Shown one piece after another: positions 1 through 7,056 of a DNA stretch of 8,352 bases. The position numbers and the translations under genes are program-made. A model generated the notes under the pieces. That model saw only the letters and a program-made list of their open reading frames with translations. It was not told the origin of the DNA and ran no database searches. The DNA is from CALAED01 sp937891035 (GTDB taxonomy: Bacteria > Actinomycetota > Actinomycetes > Streptosporangiales > Streptosporangiaceae): the NCBI GenBank assembly GCA_035642125.1, contig DASQSZ010000484.1, forward strand, positions 1-8,352, in the 5' to 3' direction. Position 1 is the first letter of the stretch. Every line of letters begins with the position of its first letter.

Positions 1-1776
1 GTCGCGCGGCCGGGCGCTCGTGCCGGCCGCCGCGGCCGATCCGCCGATGGCGGCCCGTGCGGAGCCCGCCGGGACGGGATCGGACGGGAGCGGCTCCGGC
101 GTCGCCGCGGCCCCGTCGGAGCCGTCGGGCAGTGCCTCGCGCTTGCCCCAGCGGGCGGCCAGCCGATTGCCGAGGGCGCCGGGCATCGCGGCGGTGGCCA
201 CCGCCGCGGTGTGCTTGCGCGTCTCGGTGATCGATTTCTCCAGTTGTTCGGTGCTCTTGCGCGAACCGACGGCCGAGTAGCCGACCGCGGAGAACAGATG
301 CTGGAAGGGCTTTCGGTAGACGAAGGCCGCGAACGTCACCAGCGCGATGAGCAGGATCTGCAGCCCCCAGGGCAGCCCTTCGCCGAGGATCAGCCCGTAC
401 GCCCACAACAGGAGCGCGAGCACGCCGATCAGCGCCGCCTGTTTGAGCAGCATCGACAACAGCAGTTCCAGCCAGCGGATGGCGATCACCCGGCCGATAC
501 CGGGATGGATGCCGATGCCGAGGAAGATCGGCCCGGCCACGAGTAGCAGCAAGAACGCGATCTTCACCACGATGAGGGCGATGGCGATCACCAGGATCAG
601 CAGCCCGGCGACCAACGCGGCGAACATGCCGCCAAACGCCACCGCCAACCGGCTTGTCCACTGTTTCCCTTGGAAAAGCGGATATACCCCCGGATGGTCG
701 TCCTTGATGTTCTCCGCGACGTCCTTGTAGGCCTCGGCCTTCTCATCCATGTCGGGCCGTTGCCCGCCGAACGTCTCCGCCAGGTCCACCGCCTGCGCGT
801 TGAGCAGCTTGTCGGCGTTGTCCTTGACGACCGGGGCGTTCGGATCGGTGGTGCCGAACTCGCCCATCAGCCACGGCTTGCAGACGAGCGCGACCCACAG
901 CCCGTTGGCGTTGCGCGTGGTGGCGTCCATGTCCTCGATCCGCGGCGCCGGCTGCCCGGGCGGCGCCGGGATGCACGTGGTGCCCTTGCTGTCGCTTTGC
1001 GGCAGCGCGGCGTTGAACGCGGCCGTGGTCGCCTCCGACACCTTGGTGCCGAGCGTGGTGAAGTCGGCCGGGCGAGCGATCAGCCAGATCAGGCCGACCA
1101 TCGCCGCGATCATCCAGATCGTGCCCTCGGCCACCTTGCTGGCCCGTTTGCGGATCAGCCCCCACCAGGCCAGCCACATCGCGCCGAGCACAACCACCCA
1201 CGCCCAGTACTTGGCGTTGAAGGTGTTGCCGATGCCGCTGATCACGCCGTCGACGGTGCGCTTCAGCCAGCCGAGCAGGGATTCGGACGCCGCGGACTGG
1301 TAGATGCTGATCGTGGACCGGTCGATCGACTGGGTCAGCGTGAACACGGTGCTCGCGATCGAGTTGCCCATCAACGCCACCGCGTCCGCGCACCCCATGT
1401 CCGTCGCATACCAGAACTGCCCGCGGGTGCCGTAGCGGTCGTAGTACGTGAGGTTGTGCGCCGGCGTGTTCTTGAGCTTGTCGTCAGGGTAGTCGGGCGG
1501 CTTGATCATGCCGTCCACGCCCGAGCCGTACGCCTCCGGCGCCGGATGGTCGGCCGGCTGGCACGGGTCGGGGGTGAACGGGCCGGCGCTCGCGACCGGT
1601 CCCAGCGGGCTCAGCGCGAAGAGCGCGACGACCGCGAGGATGAAGATCGACCGCCGCCGGCCCCGATGCCCTCGCCGGCGGCCGGGCGCGGTCCGTTCGA
1701 TCGCGCCGCCCCGCGGCAGGCGCACCATCGATGCACGCTCCGGCAGCAACCGCCGGGCGGGTCGCGGGAACCTCAT
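1..1776 (-). CDS. VirB6/TcpH-like polytopic membrane protein of the conjugation channel (3' end beyond window)
   Basis: This frame is open for 592 codons from ATG at 1776 to the left edge, with no stop, so the C-terminus is missing. The start overlaps the VirB4 gene stop (ATGA) and has AGGAGG 7 nt upstream. Residues 1-42 are Arg-rich, followed by a hydrophobic segment (about 43-60) and an AxA-type site near residue 64, which looks like a signal peptide. Then come a hydrophilic domain (65-190, C72 and C129), two membrane segments (about 191-207 and 219-234), a second hydrophilic loop (235-375, C268 and C299), and a strongly hydrophobic block with three or four helices (about 376-487). An Ala/Pro-rich tail starts near 545. 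In Tn916/pCW3-type systems a polytopic VirB6-like protein (Orf15/TcpH) is encoded directly after the VirB4 ATPase and forms the inner part of the channel. The assignment rests on topology and gene order, not on a sequence motif. The exact helix count is uncertain. Confidence 0.8.
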   Translation of the reverse strand, partial: MRFPRPARRLLPERASMVRLPRGGAIERTAPGRRRGHRGRRRSIFILAVVALFALSPLGPVASAGPFTPDPCQPADHPAPEAYGSGVDGMIKPPDYPDDKLKNTPAHNLTYYDRYGTRGQFWYATDMGCADAVALMGNSIASTVFTLTQSIDRSTISIYQSAASESLLGWLKRTVDGVISGIGNTFNAKYWAWVVVLGAMWLAWWGLIRKRASKVAEGTIWMIAAMVGLIWLIARPADFTTLGTKVSEATTAAFNAALPQSDSKGTTCIPAPPGQPAPRIEDMDATTRNANGLWVALVCKPWLMGEFGTTDPNAPVVKDNADKLLNAQAVDLAETFGGQRPDMDEKAEAYKDVAENIKDDHPGVYPLFQGKQWTSRLAVAFGGMFAALVAGLLILVIAIALIVVKIAFLLLLVAGPIFLGIGIHPGIGRVIAIRWLELLLSMLLKQAALIGVLALLLWAYGLILGEGLPWGLQILLIALVTFAAFVYRKPFQHLFSAVGYSAVGSRKSTEQLEKSITETRKHTAAVATAAMPGALGNRLAARWGKREALPDGSDGAAATPEPLPSDPVPAGSARAAIGGSAAAAGTSARPRD

Positions 1777-4277
1777 CGGGTGACCTCCTCGCCTTCGGCC
1801 CCCGCAAGCTCCGGTTCCCCCTCGTCAAGTACCGGCCCGCCGGGCATGGACGGCCTGGCGTGGGTCGGGTTCGTGTCGAGCCGGCGCAACAGCTCTTCGG
1901 AGATCAGGTCCACGCCGATGCGGCCGGCCCGGCCGTCGAGATCTCGAAAGACGCACTCGCCGTTGCCGAGGTTGCGCAGCACGGCCTTGTGCTCCTCCGA
2001 CGGTTCTACCCCCAGCAACGCCATCACGTGATCAACCTCGACCCGTTCGGAGGACCGGAACGAAAACACCGACGACAGGCAGTTGGTGACCTGCTCGTTC
2101 AGCAGGTCACCCGCGTTCTGCGACACCAAGATCAACGCCGTGTTCCTGGACCGGCCCATCCGGGAGACCTCGGGAACCAGCTTGGCGCCCTCCGGGGTCG
2201 AGGTGATCGCCCACGCCTCGTCCAGGAAGATCGCCTTGGGCAGCCGCCGGTCCAGGCCGTGCATCAGCCGCCGGGCGAACTGCGACACCAGGTACATCAG
2301 CGCGACCGACAGCCGCTGCTCGTAGGAGTAGTCGTCGCGGCTGATCGTCACGTCCGGCAGGGTCAGCCCGCCGAGGGTGAACACCGTGGTCCACCCGGCC
2401 GTGTCGATACGGTCGCCGCCCGAGGGGTCGAAGCACAGCCGGGCCAGGTGCATCTCCGACATCGACCGCAGCACCGCGCCCAGGTTGCGCGAGGCCGGGT
2501 CATCCGACCCCTCCAGGTAGTCGACGACCTTGCCGAGCGAGGGCCGCTCGCCGTTCGCCACCGCGCCGACGGCCTGGATCATGGCCGACTCGCGTTCCTC
2601 CGACATGCGGGGCAACAGCAGCCGCAGCGTCTCGGTGGCCATCGTCTTCTTGGTCGCCAGGTCGTCGCCGAACGAGAACGGGTCGAGCAGCCCGGGCGCC
2701 GCCGAGCCGAGCGGCAGGATCCGGGCCTTGCGGCCGCGCGAGGCCAGCAGTTCGACCAGCGACTCGGCGTCGCCCTTGGGGTCGACCACCGCGACCGTCA
2801 CCCCGCGCAGCGCCATCTGATAGATCAGCAGCAGCGCCAGGGTGGTCTTGCCGCCACCGGGCTCGCCGGTGATCGCCACCGCGGTCGGCCGGTTGCGCGC
2901 AGCCGCAACCAGCGGGTCGAAGTGCACGATCGAGCGGGCCCGGCCCAGCGTCTCGCCGATGTACGGGCCGACCCAGCTCCCGTTATCGACCCGATCGCCC
3001 AGGTCGACGGTGGCGATCGGCATGCCGCCCGCGATCGTGCGGAGCGGATGCCGCTGCGCGTAGGCGTTCAGCCGAATCCGGTCACCGGGCAGCGACTCGC
3101 TGAACAGCGAGAACTGGTCGCCGGTGGAGTTGACGACGTCGATGCCGATGTCACGGTAGTGCTCGACCACCGCGTCGACGCGCTGCACCAGCAGTTCTTC
3201 GGTCGGCGCCGACACGACAAGGCGGTGCCAGCCGTACACGAACGGCAGCCGCTCCTTGGTGATGCCGTGCTCAAGCATCCGCGCCGCGTCGATCTGCTCG
3301 GCCAGCGCGATCGGCGCCTCCGCGCCCGCCTCCCTGATGTGCTGGTCCATGTCGCGGGCGTGCGCCAACCGCCGCGACACGTCCCGCGATGCCAGCGCCG
3401 GCGGGATCAGCTTCATCCGGGCGCTGATCTCCACCGGGAACGGCAGCGAGTCCGAATAGTGCATCCACGGCTCGCCGTCGGGGAAGGGCATCAGGTCGGG
3501 GAAACGCGCGAACGACAGGTACGCCACGTACGACGAACCGCCGGGCTGTTCCATCCGCAGGTGGGAGCGGCCGTTGTGGATGGCGCCCTCGACGAGGGTC
3601 TCGATCTCGCCCGCGCCCCACCGACGGCGCGGCACCGCCGACGGCGGCGGATCGCCCAGCGACCCGGTCACCGCGTGCTGGAACAACCATGCCACCTCGG
3701 TCGCCAGCGCGTGCCTGGCCCGCAGCGCGCCGCCGCCCAGCGCCCGGCCGATCCGCTCGGCGTTCTCCGTCCAGCGGGCGATCTCCTTGTCGTCGATCGC
3801 GTCGTCTTCCAGGCCGAGCGTCCGCTCGCCGCGGCGGTAGAGCCCGAGCAGCTGGGCCAGCGACCCGCCGGACAGCTGCGCGCCCACGCCGCGCTTGCCG
3901 AGCCGTACGCCCAGGTAGACCTCTTTGGTCCAAAAATCCTTGGACCAGACGTGGGCGTACATCTCCTCCAGGTAGTCGCGCCAGCCCGGCCCGCCGTCGG
4001 CCGTCTGGTCGAGCGACAGCGCCCACTCGGCCGCCGGGTAGGTGCGGTGCGCGATCCGCAGATGCACCTCCGCGTCCTGCATCCGCAGCCCGGCCAGCGC
4101 GATCGTGATGTTGGTGGCCAGCGCGTCGCGCTGCTCGCCTGTGGTGAACTCGTAGGAGACCGTGGGCAGCCGGAAGTAGGCCCAGGCGTCGATGTCGGTG
4201 AGCAAGATGCGATCGTCGAAGTACCGCACGGCGAGCCTGCTGGCACTGCGCCGACTGCTCCCGGTGAACGCGCTCAC
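1773..4277 (-). CDS. VirB4/TcpF-like conjugation ATPase
   Basis: The 834-residue protein is the likely energising ATPase of the secretion channel, acting at the cytoplasmic face of the membrane. The C-terminal half is a RecA/HerA-like NTPase domain: Walker A GEPGGGKT at 471-478, a DPKGD motif at 499-503 as seen in VirB4/TraC-type proteins, Walker B with the acidic pair in IFLDEAW (D686, E687), an Arg-containing segment SRMGRSRN (705-712), and a VSQN motif at 718-721. The N-terminal half (about 20-440) has no membrane segment and matches the usual VirB4 N-terminal region in size and position. The GTG start overlaps the stop of a 29-codon ORF (GTGA). Reading upstream in the same frame reaches a TGA at 4343-4341, and no better start lies between. 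Its own Shine-Dalgarno is weak (AGGG, 4-nt spacing) and sits in a palindrome. The gene ends in an ATGA overlap with the VirB6-like gene. All catalytic motifs are intact, so it should be active. Confidence 0.93.
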   Translation of the reverse strand: MSAFTGSSRRSASRLAVRYFDDRILLTDIDAWAYFRLPTVSYEFTTGEQRDALATNITIALAGLRMQDAEVHLRIAHRTYPAAEWALSLDQTADGGPGWRDYLEEMYAHVWSKDFWTKEVYLGVRLGKRGVGAQLSGGSLAQLLGLYRRGERTLGLEDDAIDDKEIARWTENAERIGRALGGGALRARHALATEVAWLFQHAVTGSLGDPPPSAVPRRRWGAGEIETLVEGAIHNGRSHLRMEQPGGSSYVAYLSFARFPDLMPFPDGEPWMHYSDSLPFPVEISARMKLIPPALASRDVSRRLAHARDMDQHIREAGAEAPIALAEQIDAARMLEHGITKERLPFVYGWHRLVVSAPTEELLVQRVDAVVEHYRDIGIDVVNSTGDQFSLFSESLPGDRIRLNAYAQRHPLRTIAGGMPIATVDLGDRVDNGSWVGPYIGETLGRARSIVHFDPLVAAARNRPTAVAITGEPGGGKTTLALLLIYQMALRGVTVAVVDPKGDAESLVELLASRGRKARILPLGSAAPGLLDPFSFGDDLATKKTMATETLRLLLPRMSEERESAMIQAVGAVANGERPSLGKVVDYLEGSDDPASRNLGAVLRSMSEMHLARLCFDPSGGDRIDTAGWTTVFTLGGLTLPDVTISRDDYSYEQRLSVALMYLVSQFARRLMHGLDRRLPKAIFLDEAWAITSTPEGAKLVPEVSRMGRSRNTALILVSQNAGDLLNEQVTNCLSSVFSFRSSERVEVDHVMALLGVEPSEEHKAVLRNLGNGECVFRDLDGRAGRIGVDLISEELLRRLDTNPTHARPSMPGGPVLDEGEPELAGAEGEEVTR
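1784..1789 (-). promoter_or_regulatory. Ribosome binding site of the VirB6-like gene
   Basis: AGGAGG lies 7 nt before the ATG at 1776, inside the last codons of the VirB4 gene (encoding EEVTR). It fixes the choice of M1 over the internal ATG at codon 17, which has no comparable site. Confidence 0.8.
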
Positions 4278-4363
4278 TTGGCCCTGCCGGCAGGGAGGAC
4301 GGTCGCGGCGGTCGGTTGGGGAAACACGGCCTCGGCGCGTTCAGCGGTACGAGCCTCGCTCAC
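4274..4363 (-). CDS. 29-codon micro-ORF, possible leader peptide for the VirB4 gene
   Basis: A GTG at 4363-4361 overlaps the TGA of the TcpE-MinD gene (GTGA). The frame runs 29 codons to a TGA at 4276-4274, which itself overlaps the GTG of the VirB4 gene (GTGA). A perfect AGGAGG lies 7 nt before the start, one of the two best ribosome binding sites in the window. The predicted peptide begins MSEARTAERAEA and ends LPAGRAK. It is hydrophilic, has no membrane segment or recognised motif, and about three quarters of its third positions are G or C, lower than in the neighbouring genes. I do not recognise it as a protein family. The likeliest role is coupling: ribosomes pass through it and open the palindrome that covers the weak VirB4 Shine-Dalgarno. 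The alternative is the detached N-terminus of an ancestral, longer VirB4 protein. Whether the peptide itself has a function is unknown. Confidence 0.55.
   Translation of the reverse strand: MSEARTAERAEAVFPQPTAATVLPAGRAK
4282..4295 (-). promoter_or_regulatory. Palindrome covering the VirB4-gene Shine-Dalgarno
   Basis: CCCTGCCGGCAGGG is a perfect 14-nt palindrome within the last codons of the micro-ORF. In mRNA it can fold as a 5-bp CCCUG/CAGGG stem with a CCGG loop. The 3' arm holds AGGG, the only Shine-Dalgarno-like element for the VirB4 GTG, which starts 4 nt further on. A folded stem would hide the start, and a ribosome translating the micro-ORF would open it. The palindrome is seen directly; the regulatory role is inferred. 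Confidence 0.5.
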
Positions 4364-7050
4364 CTAGTCGCCTCCTGTTCTTGGTATCGATCCGGCACGA
4401 CGGAGAACCCGCCGGCGACCACGCCGGCGAGAGCAAGGTAGGCACGCCTGGTGGGCGAACGCAGCGACTTGAGCTCGTTGCGCGGCGACCGGTCCAAGCT
4501 GAGGTGGTCGTCCCACGGAATGCGTACCAGCGCCCGGCACCGGCCCCGCGCGACCGACTCGGCGTGCGAGACGTCGCCCAAGCTGCGCCGGCTCACGCCG
4601 TTGACCACGGTGACGGCCCGGGCCCGCAGCTCCTCATAACCATGGCCGTCCAGCCATTCGAACGTCATCTGTACGGCGCGGGCGGCGTCGGAGCTCGCCG
4701 GGGCGACGAGCACCAGCTGGTCGGCGTACGGAAGCACCCGCGCGACGATGGCGGCGGCGGCGTCGAGCATCGTGACCGAATAGAAGTGGTCGAGCGTACG
4801 GAACGCCAGCGCGTAGTCGCGATCGTCCAGCGCCTGCACCGGGTTCTTGCCGGCGGCGATGACATCGAGCCCCGACTTCGCCTGCGAGGTGTACCGGCGC
4901 ACCGCCGTCAGGCTGGTGATCTGATCGGCACGCGTGATCAGGCCGGTCAGCGTTTCCGGCGTCTGACTGCGGGTACGCCGCGCCAACGCGCCTGGCCCGG
5001 GATTGACATCGATGGCGACTACGGGCTCCCCGCAATGCTGCGCGAACGTGTGTCCCATCATCAGCGCGGTCACCGTCTGCCCGGCGCCGCCTGTGCAGCC
5101 GAGCACGACGATGTGCCTGGCCCCATAGAACGGCCGCTGCAGCCGCTCCTCGTACTCCGAGTCGATCTCGGTGTGCCCGCCGCCCATCGCCTTGAGCAGC
5201 CGGCGCAGGCCGCCGCCGGCCGGCCCCGCGTCGTGCCCGGGGTCGGGCGGTGTGATGGCCGGGGACGACGCCGCCGGCCGTGTTTCGGGCGGGGTGAACG
5301 TGGGGACCGGCGGGGCGGCCGACCGCTGGGAGCGATGACGCGGCTCCGGCCGTACCGGGGATGCGGGGCCGGACCGTGTCTCACGCGGCGGCGCCGGCAC
5401 CTCGTGCGCGTCGGGGACGACCCGGGGCGGCGGCGGTTTGACCGGGGTGCCCTCGGGACGGGCCGGCGTGCCGATCGATGGCGCCCCCGTTCCGGCGGCG
5501 GGGATACGCACCGGACCCGTCGGGCGGCCCCAGACCGGCTTGCCCGCCTGCCGGGCGGCCGGCGACGGCGCGTCCGCGGCCGGTCGCTCGGGCTCGGCGC
5601 CGGTGCGCCGGTGCGGTGGCGGCGGCCACACGAGCGCGTCGGTGCGCGCCTCCCGCGGCCGTGACAGCTCCTCCGACCATGGCCGCGGCGTGCTCCGGGA
5701 CGGCACGCCCGGCGCCTCGGCGGCCGGCTCCCGGTCCTCGGCCCGCTCTTCGCGCTCGGCCCGACCCGCGTCGGCCTCCGCGGAGCCGGCGCCCGCCGCC
5801 TCCACGGGCCCCTGCGCGACCTCAGCCGGACCGGCCTCGCTCGCGGCCAAGGTCCCGCCCATCGCCTCGGCCGAAGCACGCTCCACCTCGGCCCAGGCGG
5901 CCTGGGCCTCCGCGAACATGCTCTTCGTCTCCGGATCAACGGACAGCTCGATCCATCCGGGCTCACTCGCCGCGCCGGCGTCCGCCGCCTCGGCGGGGGC
6001 GCGATCGACCTCAGCCGCCGCCGCGGGCGCGGGCTCGCTCGCAGCGCTCCGCGCCGCCTCGGCCGACGCGCTCGCGGCACTCACAGGACCACCCGGCACA
6101 TCCCTCGCACGCTCCCGCACCGGCTGAACGGGCTGCGCGGCAGGAGTGGCCGGCTCTTGGGCCCGCTCGGCGAGATGTTCGGCGTCGGTCTTAGAGATGG
6201 CCGGCCAGGACTCACCGGCGCGCAGGACGCCGGAGACCAGGCCGCGCTTGCCCGAGCCCGCCTGCGGCGGCGCCGGGTCGCGCTCGGCCGGCTGAGGCCG
6301 GATGTCCAGCTCCGGCACCGCGGGGGGCGGCTCGCTCGGGTTGGTCAGCGGGTCGCGCGGCAGGACGGGCCGGACGGCCGAAGCGGCGGGGGCACGGCCC
6401 CCCATCTCTTGTGCTCGGACGCGCGCCCGCTGCCGCTCGACCGGCGGCTGGGTCTCGCGCGGTGCGGGCGGAGCCGGTGGCGCGGGTGGCGCGGCGGCGG
6501 CGCTCGGTGCCGGGACCCCGCGTGGCGGTATGGCCTGGCTCGGTTGCCTGGGCAGGAGGGCGGGGCTGAAGGCGGGCCGGGGGGAAGCGTGCCGGGCGCG
6601 ATGGGCCTTGCGCGCTTTACGTGCCGTGCGCCGGCCGCGGACCACGGCCCGCTCGGCCGCGCCGGCCGGGACGGGGGCGCCGGCCCGGCGCCACACGCGG
6701 GCGACGACGACGACCTCGGCGGGCTCCCTGATCGGGGTCAGCCGGCACCAGGTGCGCGGCTCGGTGACGTACCGGGCCTGGGACAACAGCAGCTCGGTCA
6801 GCCGCTTGCCCTCGATGACGGGACGGGTGGCCAGCCAGGTGAGCACGGCCGGCGGCACGAGATACAGCGGCAGGACCCACCCACCGCCGAACGGGACACC
6901 CACGAGCCGCAGCAGAACGATCCACGGCACGAACACACCGAGGAACACACCGATCTGCACCAGCGGCAGCGGCATCGGGAGCCGCAGATCGTAGAGCTTG
7001 TACAGCCGCTTCTCGATGCGCCAGATGTTCGTGTACGTGGGTAGATCCAC
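4360..7050 (-). CDS. TcpE-family membrane domain fused by a long disordered linker to a MinD/ParA-like domain
   Basis: The 896-residue protein has three parts. Residues 1-120 form a TcpE-like domain: it opens with TYTNIWRIEKRLYKLYDLRL, has two membrane segments (about 29-50 and 58-75) and then a RPVIEGKRLTELLLSQARY segment. TcpE is a small membrane component of Tcp conjugation systems. A basic patch follows (138-155), then a linker to about 612 rich in Pro, Ala, Glu and Arg. Residues 640-896 resemble the MinD/ParA ATPase fold: P-loop position GCTGGAGQT (651-659), VVAIDVNPG (677-685), GLDVIAAG (727-734), TMLDAAAA (760-767) and VVNGVS (815-820). The P-loop Lys is Gln (Q658) and the upstream signature Lys is Thr (T653), so ATP hydrolysis is doubtful. 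The GTG start has a GAGGGGAG Shine-Dalgarno 6 nt away; the stop overlaps the next ORF. The domain probably docks near the VirB4 ATPase at the membrane, which is inference. Confidence 0.88.
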   Translation of the reverse strand: MDLPTYTNIWRIEKRLYKLYDLRLPMPLPLVQIGVFLGVFVPWIVLLRLVGVPFGGGWVLPLYLVPPAVLTWLATRPVIEGKRLTELLLSQARYVTEPRTWCRLTPIREPAEVVVVARVWRRAGAPVPAGAAERAVVRGRRTARKARKAHRARHASPRPAFSPALLPRQPSQAIPPRGVPAPSAAAAPPAPPAPPAPRETQPPVERQRARVRAQEMGGRAPAASAVRPVLPRDPLTNPSEPPPAVPELDIRPQPAERDPAPPQAGSGKRGLVSGVLRAGESWPAISKTDAEHLAERAQEPATPAAQPVQPVRERARDVPGGPVSAASASAEAARSAASEPAPAAAAEVDRAPAEAADAGAASEPGWIELSVDPETKSMFAEAQAAWAEVERASAEAMGGTLAASEAGPAEVAQGPVEAAGAGSAEADAGRAEREERAEDREPAAEAPGVPSRSTPRPWSEELSRPREARTDALVWPPPPHRRTGAEPERPAADAPSPAARQAGKPVWGRPTGPVRIPAAGTGAPSIGTPARPEGTPVKPPPPRVVPDAHEVPAPPRETRSGPASPVRPEPRHRSQRSAAPPVPTFTPPETRPAASSPAITPPDPGHDAGPAGGGLRRLLKAMGGGHTEIDSEYEERLQRPFYGARHIVVLGCTGGAGQTVTALMMGHTFAQHCGEPVVAIDVNPGPGALARRTRSQTPETLTGLITRADQITSLTAVRRYTSQAKSGLDVIAAGKNPVQALDDRDYALAFRTLDHFYSVTMLDAAAAIVARVLPYADQLVLVAPASSDAARAVQMTFEWLDGHGYEELRARAVTVVNGVSRRSLGDVSHAESVARGRCRALVRIPWDDHLSLDRSPRNELKSLRSPTRRAYLALAGVVAGGFSVVPDRYQEQEATR
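4371..4376 (-). promoter_or_regulatory. Ribosome binding site of the micro-ORF
   Basis: AGGAGG lies 7 nt before the GTG at 4363, inside the codons for the C-terminal QEATR of the TcpE-MinD protein. The match and spacing are the same as at the VirB6-like gene, which argues that the 29-codon frame is translated. Confidence 0.7.
5215..6678 (-). other. Low-complexity linker-coding segment of the TcpE-MinD gene
   Basis: About 490 codons (residues 125-612) encode a Pro/Ala/Glu/Arg-rich stretch expected to be disordered. It includes a PPA-type run near residues 184-197 (about 6460-6501) whose DNA has short GGC/GGT-rich repeats, and an Ala/Glu/Ser-rich block (325-440). Two islands look less repetitive: about 265-296 (GLVSGVLRAGESWPAISKTD) and about 364-392 (around PGWIELSVDPETKSMF). 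These may be short folded or binding motifs. The frame stays open throughout, so the segment is translated and is not a gene boundary. Confidence 0.75.
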
Positions 7051-7056
7051 GCCCCA

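Noticed and set aside
670..2031. A 453-codon plus-strand ORF opposite the VirB6-like gene
   Set aside because: It is low-complexity and Arg/His-rich, and crosses the junction of two coupled minus-strand genes. The minus-strand frame shows coherent membrane segments.
3271..4026. Alternative minus-strand ORF (251 codons) within the VirB4 gene
   Set aside because: It is an out-of-frame reading of the VirB4 N-terminal region with Arg/Ala/Gly-biased content and no independent signals.
4274..4295. Programmed -1 frameshift joining the micro-ORF to the VirB4 frame
   Set aside because: The frames have the right relation, but the last codons (AGG GCC AAG TGA) contain no X XXY YYZ slippery heptamer, and a GTGA stop/start overlap explains the arrangement more simply.
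1731..4367. An 878-codon plus-strand ORF opposite the VirB4 gene
   Set aside because: It is antisense to a gene with intact Walker motifs, its translation is dominated by Arg, Gln, His and Pro with no recognisable domain, and such long shadow ORFs are expected in very GC-rich coding DNA.
4192..5664. A 490-codon plus-strand ORF opposite the MinD-like region
   Set aside because: The composition is Arg/Gly-rich without motifs, while the opposite frame carries the MinD-like motifs.
6460..6501. Tandem DNA repeat or CRISPR-like array in the GGC-rich stretch
   Set aside because: The repetition comes from codons of a short PPA-type protein run within the linker; there are no spaced, conserved repeat units.
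6157..7044. A 295-codon plus-strand ORF opposite the TcpE region
   Set aside because: It is a shadow of the TcpE domain, whose N-terminal signature and two helices are clear on the minus strand.
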